From Bryobacteraceae bacterium (GTDB lineage: Bacteria > Acidobacteriota > Terriglobia > Bryobacterales > Bryobacteraceae): a stretch of 35,835 nt of DNA. Below the pieces are notes generated by a model. It did no database searches. It was not told the origin of the DNA and worked only from the letters and a program-made list of their open reading frames with translations. Location: the NCBI GenBank assembly GCA_025980435.1, contig JAICXK010000018.1:1-35835 (forward strand), in the 5' to 3' direction. Shown in pieces: positions 8,626 to 17,990 of this stretch. A program made the translations under genes and the position numbers. How positions within the stretch are numbered: position 1 is the first letter of the stretch; every line of letters begins with the position of its first letter.

Positions 8626-9617
8626 CAGTAAGGGAACCCATTGGAAAACCAGGCGGCCATCTGTTCATCCGGGACGCGCCTTCGCCGCATAATTTCGCGC
8701 CGCTTCGCCAGTGTGAGACGAAGCTTTCGCAAGACCAGCCAGAACGCCGGCAGAGAACTCCATTCGCGCAGCAGGCACCCGCCGATGACCGCCAGATCCC
8801 GCATTGTGATCGCTAGCCAGTAGCGCCGGTACACACCGGCTGTCATGTTCTTGATCCGCAGCAGCCAGCGATTCTTCACCGAATGCATGTTCAGGACAGC
8901 GGGAACAGCCCTGCGGTTTTCGGGCAAAACACTCCGCACGTGATAAGCCACGGCAAGCGGCGTATACAAGCATTTCCAGCCCGCCAATTGGGCCCGCCAG
9001 GCGACATCGGCATCTTCGCGGTAGGCAAAAAAATCGCTGTCGAAAAATTCGCCGTCAATGCTTATCTCTTCAATCATGCGGCGGCGATACAGGCACGCGG
9101 CGCCCGTTGCGCCAAACACATATTCGGGCTGATTGTACTGGCCTTCGTCCGCGACACGGCTGCCGCGGTCCAGATGCCGCAGGTTGCGCGTCATATAGAT
9201 TCCCGTCGAATCGAACACCGGGCGCTCGGGCACTCCAAAATCGTCTGTCATCCTGAGCAGCTTGCCGCAGGCGCTCCCCGCTGAGCCATCCGCCTCCAAT
9301 GCCGTAACCAATCTGCGGATAAAATCCGGCGTCAGCCGAACATCCGGATTTAACGTCAGAATCCAGCCGGCGTTCGTCAAAGCGATCGCCTGATTCTGTC
9401 CAGCGGCAAACCCGGTGTTTTCGTGGTTGTAAATTACGCGAACTCTGTCCTCGTATTCCCGCAGAATCTCAACTGTTCCGTCCATTGAAGCGTTGTCGAC
9501 AATGATCACTTCCGACTGCGAATAATCCTGTTCGAAGACATATTTCAGGCACTGCCGGATAAAAGCGCTGCTGTTGAAAGTGACGATCGTGATGGCGGCC
9601 AGGCCCGAATCGGACAT
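8625..9617 (-). CDS. Family 2 glycosyltransferase
   Basis: From the ATG at 9615-9617 the protein has 330 residues and begins MSDSGLAAITIVTFNSS, with the GT-A nucleotide-sugar fold. Family marks are VIIVDNASMDGTVEIL, NTGFAAGQNQAI and the divalent-metal motif region LNPDVRLTPDF. FFAYREDADVAWRAQLAGW supplies the acidic catalytic-base segment. The pattern resembles rhamnosyltransferase-like GT2 enzymes. A TTG three codons earlier (9624-9626) overlaps the previous gene's stop (TTGA) and is an alternative start. Basic residues at the C terminus suggest membrane association. It is the middle gene of a three-glycosyltransferase run. Confidence 0.9.
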   Translation of the reverse strand: MSDSGLAAITIVTFNSSAFIRQCLKYVFEQDYSQSEVIIVDNASMDGTVEILREYEDRVRVIYNHENTGFAAGQNQAIALTNAGWILTLNPDVRLTPDFIRRLVTALEADGSAGSACGKLLRMTDDFGVPERPVFDSTGIYMTRNLRHLDRGSRVADEGQYNQPEYVFGATGAACLYRRRMIEEISIDGEFFDSDFFAYREDADVAWRAQLAGWKCLYTPLAVAYHVRSVLPENRRAVPAVLNMHSVKNRWLLRIKNMTAGVYRRYWLAITMRDLAVIGGCLLREWSSLPAFWLVLRKLRLTLAKRREIMRRRRVPDEQMAAWFSNGFPY

Positions 9618-9622
9618 CGGTC

Positions 9623-10612
9623 TCAAGCGGGCGGCACCAGGCTGAAATACAAGCGCCAGTAAATATCGAACCCGATCTTCTTCTGCAGCTCGCGAATCTC
9701 GCTCTCGCTTTCTGAGATGGCCTCCTCAATCCGGCTCGCGCATTGCAAATCCTTTCGAAAGGCTCTCCATCTGACTAACGCCTCGATCTTGCCGCGCACT
9801 CCGGATAGAAAATGACCGTGCTTTGCGGTTGTGGCGAGGGAAAGCATCTGGCCGACGAAGATCGGCCAAGCAAAGCGCCGCAACGTGCGCGCCGGATAGT
9901 GCTTCGCCAGCAGCAAAACCTGGTTCCGCGCGCTCAGATACATAACGCGTGCGCCGTTCTTTCCGAGCGTAGCCTTACCCGAATGCAGCGCGACCGCCTC
10001 CGGCTCGTAGATACCCTCAAAGCCCGCTACGGCGCACCGCATTCCGAAGTCCACGTCCTCGTAGTACGATTCGAACCGAGTCTCCAGTAATCCCAGCGCG
10101 TCGAACACCCGCCGATGAAAAAGCGCCGCCGTCATGGGCGCCAGTTGAATTTTCCGCCTGACACGCCAGATACCTTCATCCTTTCGCCCCCAGCCGCAGC
10201 GCCATGCGTAGGCGGCCCGCGAGACCAGATCCCAGCTTCCGTCCAGGGTCGCTTGATCGTGTTCCTGCAGTAGCCGGCCGACTACAAATGCGGCGTTCTC
10301 CTGCTCGGCCGCCGACAATAAACGTTCAATCCAGTCCGGTTCCAGGCGAACGTCGTTGTTCAGTATCAGGATCCATTCTCCGTTTGAGCGCTGGATCCCT
10401 TCATTCACGGCGGCGGCGAATCCACGATTTTCCGGCAATGCTACCACTTCCGCTCCCAACCGCCGCGCGACGGCCTGCGTCTCATCCTTGCTGCCGTTAT
10501 CGACCACGATCACCTGGCCGGGCGGCTGCGTCTGCTCAGCCAGATTCGTAAGGAGAGACTCAACCAGGGCGGCTCGGTTCCAGGTTGGTATGATCGCCGA
10601 CACCGTTTCCAT
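9623..10612 (-). CDS. Family 2 glycosyltransferase, first gene of the glycan run
   Basis: The start is taken at the ATG 10610-10612 (METVSAIIPTWNR), because the longer open frame would run into the divergent oxidoreductase gene and adds no family sequence. The protein has 329 residues. GT2 marks are VIVVDNGSKDET, NRGFAAAVNEGI, LILNNDVRLEPDW and the catalytic segment FESYYEDVDFGMRCAVAG. It resembles the next gene in architecture, so the two may be ancient duplicates acting in sequence on one glycan. The C-terminal 60 residues include a predicted helical stretch (SRIEEAISESESEIRELQ). Its end overlaps the TTG start option of the next gene. Confidence 0.9.
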   Translation of the reverse strand: METVSAIIPTWNRAALVESLLTNLAEQTQPPGQVIVVDNGSKDETQAVARRLGAEVVALPENRGFAAAVNEGIQRSNGEWILILNNDVRLEPDWIERLLSAAEQENAAFVVGRLLQEHDQATLDGSWDLVSRAAYAWRCGWGRKDEGIWRVRRKIQLAPMTAALFHRRVFDALGLLETRFESYYEDVDFGMRCAVAGFEGIYEPEAVALHSGKATLGKNGARVMYLSARNQVLLLAKHYPARTLRRFAWPIFVGQMLSLATTAKHGHFLSGVRGKIEALVRWRAFRKDLQCASRIEEAISESESEIRELQKKIGFDIYWRLYFSLVPPA

Positions 10613-10654
10613 CACTTCGTTATAGACTGGCTTGGATCGGAAGAGTTGAAAATC

Positions 10655-12073
10655 ATGACACGTCGGGATGTATTGCAAATCGGAACGGGCGCGGGTCTGG
10701 CGCTGGCATCAAAGCAGGCGCAAGCAGCTCATAAGAAGAGTGTAGTGGTTGCGGGCGGCGGCATTGCGGGCCTGTGCTGCGCGTATGAATTAACCCGCCG
10801 CGGCCACGATGTCACGGTGCTCGAGGCGTCCGGGCGCGTCGGCGGTCATGTCAAGACCGTGCGCGACGATTTGCCCGACGGCTTGTACGTAGACGCCGGA
10901 GCCGAGCAGTTCACCAAACCCGGCTATGACCTCTACTGGGGTTACGTTCACGAGTTCAATCTCCCGCACATTCAGGACCACCGCCGCGACCACATGATGC
11001 GGCGCATCGGAGACCGGCTCTATTCAGAAGGCGAACTGGCAGACCCGAAGGTGCTCGCCGGATTTGGCTTCAATCAACGAGAAATCAAGTTCCTGACCCA
11101 GCACCCGTGGTGGGATCTGCCGCGTCTATATCTGGACAAATACAGCGACGCATTCCATGACGAATACCGGCCCTTCGATGCCGGACTGGACGATCTGGAC
11201 AACATCACCACCACCCAACTTTTGCAGCGAGAGGGTGCGTCCGATGCAGGCGTGCGATTCGCCGGCGGCTCATCCTCCGCCCTTCATACGGTCTGGCACA
11301 CGGCGATTCTGAAGCGGCGCGGTGTTCCACTCTGGCCTACCCAGGTGTTTCGCCTGAAAGGTGGAAACAGTCTGTTGCCCGAAACGTTTGCCGCGAAACT
11401 GGGCGATCGCGTCAAACTCGGCTGTCCTGTGACGGCACTTCGTCAGGGAAGCAGCGGTGTAACCGTGAACTACCGCGAGTTTGGAAAACCGGCGCAGATC
11501 TCGGCGGACTACCTGGTCTGCTGCATGTCGGCAGTCATGCTGCGTCAAATTCCCATCACGCCCGCTTTACCAGAAACGAAGCGCTGGGCAGTCGCCAACG
11601 TGCCCTACTACTCCGCTACTCGCCCCGTGCTACAGGCGCGAACGCGCTTCTGGCGGAACAACAAGACCGGGATCAATATCGAGTTCTCCGAACAGACTCT
11701 GGAGCACGTGTGGACCATGCCCGACGAGGTGCAAACACCGCGCGGTTTGATCGTGGGAACGGCTGCGCCGGGAGTCAAGGCGGAAACAGCGCTCGAAACA
11801 TTTCGCGCGACTTATCCCGAAAAAGATACGATCGAGTACGCCAGGATCATCGACTGGTCGAAAGATCCCTGGTGCATGGCTTGCGAAACGACGGAGTACA
11901 AACCAGGCGAGTTGAAAAAATTCTGGCCCGCCCTGATTGAGCCGCACGGCCGTATTCACTTCGCCGGAGCCTATTGTGACAATCTCAATTGGGGCCAGGA
12001 GGCCGCCACGCGCTCCGCCAATCGTGTGGCCCGCGCAATTGATTCCGCCACGAATGGCGCCAGCGATTTGTAA
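10655..12073 (+). CDS. FAD-dependent amine-oxidase-like protein with possible Tat signal
   Basis: The ATG at 10655 is chosen over the TTG at 10646, because GGAAGAG lies 9 bases before the ATG. The 472-residue protein begins MTRRDVLQIGTGAGLALAS, a twin-arginine-like leader ending near AQAA, which suggests export with bound cofactor. The dinucleotide-binding motif follows (VVVAGGGIAGLCCAYEL, then VLEASGRVGGHVKT). The C-terminal flavin motif is HFAGAYCDNLNWGQEAA. This is the layout of flavin amine oxidases, protoporphyrinogen-oxidase-like enzymes and desaturases. The substrate cannot be told. It is divergent from the glycosyltransferase run with only 42 bases between starts, and an ADOP permease follows on the same strand. 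Confidence 0.88.
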   Translation: MTRRDVLQIGTGAGLALASKQAQAAHKKSVVVAGGGIAGLCCAYELTRRGHDVTVLEASGRVGGHVKTVRDDLPDGLYVDAGAEQFTKPGYDLYWGYVHEFNLPHIQDHRRDHMMRRIGDRLYSEGELADPKVLAGFGFNQREIKFLTQHPWWDLPRLYLDKYSDAFHDEYRPFDAGLDDLDNITTTQLLQREGASDAGVRFAGGSSSALHTVWHTAILKRRGVPLWPTQVFRLKGGNSLLPETFAAKLGDRVKLGCPVTALRQGSSGVTVNYREFGKPAQISADYLVCCMSAVMLRQIPITPALPETKRWAVANVPYYSATRPVLQARTRFWRNNKTGINIEFSEQTLEHVWTMPDEVQTPRGLIVGTAAPGVKAETALETFRATYPEKDTIEYARIIDWSKDPWCMACETTEYKPGELKKFWPALIEPHGRIHFAGAYCDNLNWGQEAATRSANRVARAIDSATNGASDL

Positions 12074-12118
12074 GAAGTCTTATTGGTTACAAATCCGTCT
12101 GGAGGACGCATTCTGCTG

Positions 12119-14572
12119 TTGATTTTTGGCCGCAATCTGAAGTACGCGATCCGGGCTCTGCGCAGGCAACCGGGATTCGGGATTATCGCAATCGCAATAT
12201 TGGCGACAGGAATCGGATCGGCGCTCGCGGTATTCAACTTGTTGGATGGGCTCATGCTTCGGCCGCTGCCCATCCGGAATGCCAGTGAACTGGTAAGGAT
12301 CTCGGCGGTCCTCCGCGACGGTGGATCCGGCACGCTGCCTACGACGTTTCTCGATGTCCTCCGCGCAGTTCCGGACTACCGTTCAGTCTGCGGTTTCGAT
12401 ACCGGCTACCCGGGCGTGGAAGTGCAAGGTTCCATCACTTCTGTCGGAACGCTCGGTTTTTCGGGTGATTGTTTTTCTACTCTCGGGATCGACGTCCAAC
12501 TCGGCAGGCGGTTGACCCGGCGCGACGAACTGCCAGGCGTTGAACCTGTGGCCGTGATCACCGACGCGTTTTGGGAACGGCAATTCGACAGGCGGCCGGA
12601 CGCGCTGGGTCAGCGCATCCGCGTGGAAGGCCAGACTTACACAGTGGTCGGCGTGGCGGAGCCGCAATTTACCGGTTTGTTGGTCGGGTTCCCGGAAGGG
12701 TTGATCATCCCAGCAAGCCAGGAATACACCGAAAAGATGCCCAATGGCAGGCTGCCTACTTATTGGTGGGTGAACATTCTCGCTCGGCGTGCGCCAGGCG
12801 TTTCAGAACAGGAGGCTGCGGCCCGCCTGAAGGTACGCGCTCACCAACTGCTTGAAGCAAGTGTTCCTCCGCACTACAACGCCGAGCGCAGGAAACACTA
12901 CTTGGCCATGAAGATCACGGCTTCCTCGGGGCGAACGGGCGTCGATTATTTTTTGCGCCGCCGGTTCGGTGGTTCGCTCTACGCGGCAGCGGGCATCTGT
13001 GGCGCGATCCTGCTTATCGGCTGTACGAACCTGATCAATTTGCTGCTGGCGCGCAGCCTGAAGCGGCGTCACGAAATAGCGGTTCGTTTTGCGCTGGGTG
13101 CAAAACGAAGCCAGATCGCCGGCTTGTTCGCAACGGAGGCTTTCGTGCTGCTTGGAGCGGGAGTCGGTCTTGGGCTCCTATTGGCACGAGCACTGGATAA
13201 GTGGCTGATCGTTCGCGGAGCGCACATGTTCGGCAACTTCGACCCCGAACTAACATTCGATGGGCGGACCGCATTCTTTTTCGCTGCGACCGTTGCGGCC
13301 ATTGGGATTGTTTTCGCCGGAGCATCCGTCTGGCAGACGGGCAAGATGCGTGAGTCCGGATCTTTGAAAAAGAGCGGGCGCGGTATCGCCCGAGGCAGTG
13401 GCACGGCGCAGAAAATTTTGATTGGATTGCAGATCGCCCTCACTCTGGCATTAGTGTCCGGCAGCAGCTTGCTTACCGCTTCGCTCAAACATCTCTACTC
13501 CATCGATTTGGGCGTAACGACCCGGAACGTATGGGATGTGATGCTGTCCACTCGACCCGGCGCAAAGACCTACTTTGTCCGCGGACCGTACTATCGGGAG
13601 ATCCTGAGCGAAATTCGCGACATACCTGGAGTAGAGAGCGTCACTCTGGCGGATACCGTTCCATTCTTCACTTTTCCCGATCCGGAACCGATTGCGGGAG
13701 TGGATACCGGTCGAGCCCAGCAGGAGGTAAATGGAGCCATGCTGAGCGTCTCCGCCGATTTTTTTCGAACACTGGGCATCAAGCTGACTGCCGGCGACGG
13801 CTTCGAAGATCGTGAGGGCGGTAAACCGGCGGTTATCGTCAGTGAATCGCTGGCGGCACGGCTGGCTTCCCGGCCAAACGAATTGATCGGCCATTACATT
13901 CGCCTGGGAGCGGATTCACGCTACCAACGGCTTCGAGTGACCGGGATCGTGTCGAATGCCCAGATGAACCTGGCTCATCCGGAACAGATTGCGCCGTTCG
14001 TCGCGTACATCAACATCTGGCAGCATCCCGATACGCAAGGATATCCGGTGCTCCTGATGAAGACCGCAACCAACAGCTTAAACGTGAATGCGCTACGAAA
14101 GATCGTGGATTCCAGGGGGCGCGAGTACGTCGATCGCGTGAGAACGCTCGCCGATGAAAAGGATGGCGCGCTCATGGAGAATAAGCTGCTTGCCTATTTA
14201 TCGGAAGCGTTCAGCGGGCTAGCGCTCGCGATTGCCGCAACCGGATTGTTTGGCCTGCTCAGCTATCAGGTCGCCAACCGGACGAGCGAGATCGGCGTAC
14301 GCATGGCGCTCGGCGCCCGCCGCCGCCAGATCGAATGGATGATCTCGCGGCAAATTCTCGCGGTAATCGCGGTGGGAAGTTGCGCCGGCCTTTTCTGCAG
14401 TCTGGCTGTGGCCCGGATGATCCAGGGTTTGCTGTTCGGAGTCAGCCCATACAATCCGTGGCTGCTGGCGCTATCAAGCGGCGTCCTCGTTGCGACGGCC
14501 CTGATAGCAGCCTGGATTCCGGCACACCGCGCCTCCTCGATCGATCCGCTCACTGCGTTACGGCACGAGTGA
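12119..14572 (+). CDS. ADOP-family duplicated FtsX-type permease without PadR partner
   Basis: The frame is open from 12083 and encodes up to 829 residues. It has no ATG at the N terminus; GGAGGA at 12101-12106 points to a start near the TTG at 12119, 12 bases after it, with CTG at 12113 or 12116 or the TTG at 12083 as alternatives. From 12119 the product is about 817 residues. It lacks the charged PadR-linked prefix and begins almost at once with the first membrane helix (LKYAIRALRRQPGFG). Two FtsX bundles each follow a periplasmic domain; the second shows GVRMALGARRR. The end DPLTALRHE matches the other ADOPs. It follows the oxidoreductase by about 45 bases, so cotranscription is likely. 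No ATPase is adjacent. Confidence 0.88.
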   Translation: MIFGRNLKYAIRALRRQPGFGIIAIAILATGIGSALAVFNLLDGLMLRPLPIRNASELVRISAVLRDGGSGTLPTTFLDVLRAVPDYRSVCGFDTGYPGVEVQGSITSVGTLGFSGDCFSTLGIDVQLGRRLTRRDELPGVEPVAVITDAFWERQFDRRPDALGQRIRVEGQTYTVVGVAEPQFTGLLVGFPEGLIIPASQEYTEKMPNGRLPTYWWVNILARRAPGVSEQEAAARLKVRAHQLLEASVPPHYNAERRKHYLAMKITASSGRTGVDYFLRRRFGGSLYAAAGICGAILLIGCTNLINLLLARSLKRRHEIAVRFALGAKRSQIAGLFATEAFVLLGAGVGLGLLLARALDKWLIVRGAHMFGNFDPELTFDGRTAFFFAATVAAIGIVFAGASVWQTGKMRESGSLKKSGRGIARGSGTAQKILIGLQIALTLALVSGSSLLTASLKHLYSIDLGVTTRNVWDVMLSTRPGAKTYFVRGPYYREILSEIRDIPGVESVTLADTVPFFTFPDPEPIAGVDTGRAQQEVNGAMLSVSADFFRTLGIKLTAGDGFEDREGGKPAVIVSESLAARLASRPNELIGHYIRLGADSRYQRLRVTGIVSNAQMNLAHPEQIAPFVAYINIWQHPDTQGYPVLLMKTATNSLNVNALRKIVDSRGREYVDRVRTLADEKDGALMENKLLAYLSEAFSGLALAIAATGLFGLLSYQVANRTSEIGVRMALGARRRQIEWMISRQILAVIAVGSCAGLFCSLAVARMIQGLLFGVSPYNPWLLALSSGVLVATALIAAWIPAHRASSIDPLTALRHE

Positions 14573-14581
14573 GTCTTCTGA

Positions 14582-17500
14582 TCACCCGCCGAAGGTCGAG
14601 CGCTGGATCCAGGTCGGGAACGGCAGCGGCCACGACATCAGAGCCAGGTGATCGTACGCCCAAAGGTTAATAAGCCCCACGCCTCGCGTGCTGGCCAACA
14701 TGAACTCGCGCGGCCAGGGACACGTCCCGTTGAACCACGGGACCAGATACGCGATATCTGCCGTGTCCCACGACATGGGATTTGAGAGTGCAAACACAAT
14801 CGCCTGGTGCGCTAAGTCCATGTGCAGGTACGTCGCGCCCCAACTGAGCGCCTCTACCTTAAAGCGGTCGAGCCCGCTTCCCTGCTTTGTGCTCCATTCC
14901 GGCGGCAGATTAACGGCTGCATTCAGGCGTCCCCCTTGCGGAAATTGAACGCCGGGGCCGAGCAGGCAGACCGGATTGTTGACATCGTTCGGATAGAGGA
15001 TTTCAAATTTGGCATTCGGATATTGCGCAAGAACAGCGGTCCGTATGGCATCCACATGAGCCTTTAGACGACCGACCAGGAAACTTGCGTCCGCCCCGCC
15101 GTTCACCGAAGGATCATCGTCCTGACAGGTGAACTTGTACAGCGGCCGGCCGAGCGCAGACTGAGCGGCGTCGGCGGTGACCGGATCGTAATACGCCATC
15201 GAGCCGCCCCGCACTTGCCCCGAGCCGGCCAGCCACTGCCCATTCGCGGCAACCGGTATCGTGAAGTGCGTAGAATCCGTAACAATGACTGGCCACGTTC
15301 CGTTTGCGGACGTGCAGCCCAGAACCCCTGATATGACCACCCGATCGCCTGTCGCCATTCCGTGTGGCTGGGCAACTCCGATGCTAATCGGATCGGTAAA
15401 CGCACAGAACCCAACCGGCTGCGCCATCGAGGAATAGAACCACCAGAGAAACTCGCCGAATTGAAGCCACGGCGTAAGCCCCGCCGTATTTTGCAGACCG
15501 GCCATCACCGTGTAGACGGATTTCTGAAACTCCGTCATGTTATCGATGAACGCGCATTGAGACGATTTGAGATTCGCGAACCCCGTATCGGTCGTGACGG
15601 GAGTGCCGTCATAGAAGCGCGCCTGCCAGTCATCGGGTGGATTCACCAATTCCATGGAGAATGAGGTCGTAATCAGCAGGCCGGCGGCCTTCACCTCGTT
15701 GAACAGGTCGGCATGCCATTGGCGAATCGGGAAATTGATGGGGTTCGCCGCGGAGGGGTCGATCTCCCAGGTTCCGTTCAATCCTTGCGCGAGGGTACCG
15801 GACAGACTGATTTTGGAAGTCGGATTTGCCGACAGCGTGTCACCCCAGTTCGGGGTTCGCGTATGAATTGTAATTTCACCTGTGCCGGTCTTCTCGGCCC
15901 ACATCGAAACGCTGGCGGAGTTGATGTAGAAGACAAAATGTTGAGCGATCGTATCCGGCGTGTCCCAGGTGATGATCGACTTGGTCATGGTGAAGCCGCC
16001 GATACTTACCTGGGCGACATCGCCGTTCGCCCATGGCCCGGCGAAGGTCACCACCGCCGAATTCCACACACCTCCCACGCGCTTCCGCTGGTTCCACCAG
16101 AAGACGCCCAGATATTCGTTCAACTGTCCTCTGAACCCGAGCTTCTGCAGATGCCACAACAGCCGTTGCGGGCTCATCTTGTAGGTGGCATCGGTATCGA
16201 AATCGAGCGCCGGGCTTACCTTGCCGTACGTCACCATTGCATCGCTGATATCCGTCGCCGGCACCGCCGCCTCGATGTAGTCGAAGATGAAAGGGTTTGA
16301 AGTTTGAAGCGTTAGCGTGGCAGTGTGGGTTCCGGCCGGAACAGATTTGCGGAGAAGCCGGCGGGTAACCACTTCAGAGCCGGTGTTCAGGTAGCAATTG
16401 AGGCTCGTAGGCGCATCGCCGTCCAGGCTGGCCGAAACAGTTCCGCGATCCTGATATAACGAGGTCCCCAGATACAGATCATGAGTCTGATCGCACTTGT
16501 AAGAAACCGTGACCGAATCCCCTGCCTCGGCTGTGACGCGCGCGAAACCGTGCCAGTAGTTGTTGGCGGACTGCACTTTCCAACCCGCGCCCGAGTACGC
16601 AACCCGATTATCGTCATTCGCAATGCGGACGCTGCCAGGCCCCGCAATCTGTAGTGGCCTCACATTGTTCGGATCGGCGACTGTCCAGTTGCTGAAGATC
16701 GCGGTCCACTCCGTATCCTGATAAACAGCACCGTCCGGCAACCTTGGCGCAAATGTCAGCCATGCCTGCCGGATCTGATCGATACGCAGGGCCGAAAAGT
16801 CGAGCGCGACGTTCCAGACGACGTTATCCGAGTTGCCGCCGGCCAACTGCAAGACTGGATTGCCATTGTTTACTTGAAGTGCAATGTTGTCCGGCCTGAC
16901 GATCATGTAAACTGCAAGTCCGTTGCCATCCGAACCGCCGTATTCGGCAAGGTACGGAAAAGCGCCGGCTGGAGCAGCGGAGGCCAGGGTAAGAGAAATA
17001 TGGCTGGTTACCGCCGCGACAGTGTAGCCGGCGCCTCCGAGATAGATTGTCGAGCCCGGCGCGATGCCTGGAAACTTAACCCCATCTGACCACTCAACAC
17101 TGACGCCCGAAACATTCACATGCCCTGTTCGCGCATTCTTTAGAGTTAGATTTCCATTTCCATCGCTGGACGCAATTACCGAAACGCTGCTCTGCGCGAA
17201 AGTGGACCAGTCGTATGTATTAATCGCATTCGCAAACCATTGCGCGACGGCGGCCGCACTCTCGCCTCCGATTGCTACAAAATCGAACTCGGCATTGTTC
17301 ACGAACAGAGTCAGCCGGTCATAAATCGTGCATCCGCCCGGAGCGCTGAACGTGTAGGTTCCCTGCGCCACAGCGTAATTGCCTGAAAGGAGCGTGGCGT
17401 GATCCCAAAGCCGCACCTGGGTTGTTTGGCCGGCCGAATCGATCACATCGAGTTGCGCCCAGTCGATCCACGAGAATTTCGCGGAATCGATCGGCTGAAG

Positions 17501-17758
17501 CCCCTGATAGTTCAAGTCGAAGCTGAGCATCATCCCAGACAGATCAAAGCTGGGAAGATACTTGACCGAATAGTGCTCGAAGATATTATCTGCATCGTAG
17601 AGAATCAGAACGCAGAAATCCGCAATATCGCGGAAGACTCCGCAAACCGTGAAGCCGGTCGGGCTGGTTTGGCAGAGCGAAGCCGCGGCTCCGGCACCGT
17701 CGAACCCGCGCAAGTAAAGAGTTCTGTCCGGCTGCAGCTTCAGAATTTGTTCTGTCAT
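14582..17758 (-). CDS. Large phage/tail-like structural protein, possibly non-contractile tail sheath type
   Basis: The 1058-residue protein has no signal peptide or membrane helix and is rich in Trp, Asn, Thr and Gly. The N-terminal half is beta-rich, with a segment AVAQWFANAINTYDW reminiscent of repeated domains in phage tail proteins. A short insert at about 795-850 (HGMATGDRVVISG, ANGTWPV, DSTHFTIPV) has the pattern of small beta domains common in phage structural proteins. Residues about 677-1058 alternate helices and strands like a TIM barrel. This combination resembles non-contractile tail sheath proteins; that assignment is from memory of the family, not a search. No capsid, portal, terminase or integrase gene is nearby. 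It is convergent with the ADOP gene, 9 bases away. A secreted carbohydrate-active or cell-surface protein is the main alternative, though the missing signal peptide argues against it. Confidence 0.5.
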   Translation of the reverse strand: MTEQILKLQPDRTLYLRGFDGAGAAASLCQTSPTGFTVCGVFRDIADFCVLILYDADNIFEHYSVKYLPSFDLSGMMLSFDLNYQGLQPIDSAKFSWIDWAQLDVIDSAGQTTQVRLWDHATLLSGNYAVAQGTYTFSAPGGCTIYDRLTLFVNNAEFDFVAIGGESAAAVAQWFANAINTYDWSTFAQSSVSVIASSDGNGNLTLKNARTGHVNVSGVSVEWSDGVKFPGIAPGSTIYLGGAGYTVAAVTSHISLTLASAAPAGAFPYLAEYGGSDGNGLAVYMIVRPDNIALQVNNGNPVLQLAGGNSDNVVWNVALDFSALRIDQIRQAWLTFAPRLPDGAVYQDTEWTAIFSNWTVADPNNVRPLQIAGPGSVRIANDDNRVAYSGAGWKVQSANNYWHGFARVTAEAGDSVTVSYKCDQTHDLYLGTSLYQDRGTVSASLDGDAPTSLNCYLNTGSEVVTRRLLRKSVPAGTHTATLTLQTSNPFIFDYIEAAVPATDISDAMVTYGKVSPALDFDTDATYKMSPQRLLWHLQKLGFRGQLNEYLGVFWWNQRKRVGGVWNSAVVTFAGPWANGDVAQVSIGGFTMTKSIITWDTPDTIAQHFVFYINSASVSMWAEKTGTGEITIHTRTPNWGDTLSANPTSKISLSGTLAQGLNGTWEIDPSAANPINFPIRQWHADLFNEVKAAGLLITTSFSMELVNPPDDWQARFYDGTPVTTDTGFANLKSSQCAFIDNMTEFQKSVYTVMAGLQNTAGLTPWLQFGEFLWWFYSSMAQPVGFCAFTDPISIGVAQPHGMATGDRVVISGVLGCTSANGTWPVIVTDSTHFTIPVAANGQWLAGSGQVRGGSMAYYDPVTADAAQSALGRPLYKFTCQDDDPSVNGGADASFLVGRLKAHVDAIRTAVLAQYPNAKFEILYPNDVNNPVCLLGPGVQFPQGGRLNAAVNLPPEWSTKQGSGLDRFKVEALSWGATYLHMDLAHQAIVFALSNPMSWDTADIAYLVPWFNGTCPWPREFMLASTRGVGLINLWAYDHLALMSWPLPFPTWIQRSTFGG

Positions 17759-17990
17759 CCCGCCCGAGTATCGGCATGCCCGCGAACCGGGTACGACAAA
17801 AATCAGTAGTAACTCGCTGATTTCAGATCAGAAGACTTATTTCCGCCCGACGTGATCGACTTGCAAAAGGCTTTGGAAATAGGCTGGTGGCATCTTCTTC
17901 TGATGCTCTAATGCCCGAATTCATGTGGATGTATCGTCGGCCTTCCGTTCCTGTGGTCTGCAGGCTCCGCGGGTGCGTCTGATCCGCCCC
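17759..17990. other. Noncoding spacer upstream of the tail-like gene
   Basis: These 232 bases separate the propeller-like gene from the tail-like gene on the same strand. I see no convincing gene. A small inverted repeat, CTGAT-N5-ATCAG, occurs near 17820, and GGGCGGG just upstream of the ATG at 17758 may be a poor ribosome binding site. No clear promoter or terminator could be assigned. Confidence 0.4.

Noticed and set aside
10613-10678. Longer N terminus for the first GT2 gene
   Set aside because: It would overlap the divergent oxidoreductase start, and the GT2 fold begins right after the ATG at 10612.
14582-17758. Prophage region around the tail-like gene
   Set aside because: No integrase, capsid, portal, terminase, lysis gene or attachment repeat was found on either side.
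17820-17850. CTGAT-N5-ATCAG repeat considered as a terminator
   Set aside because: The 5-base AT-rich stem is too weak and has no U-tract.
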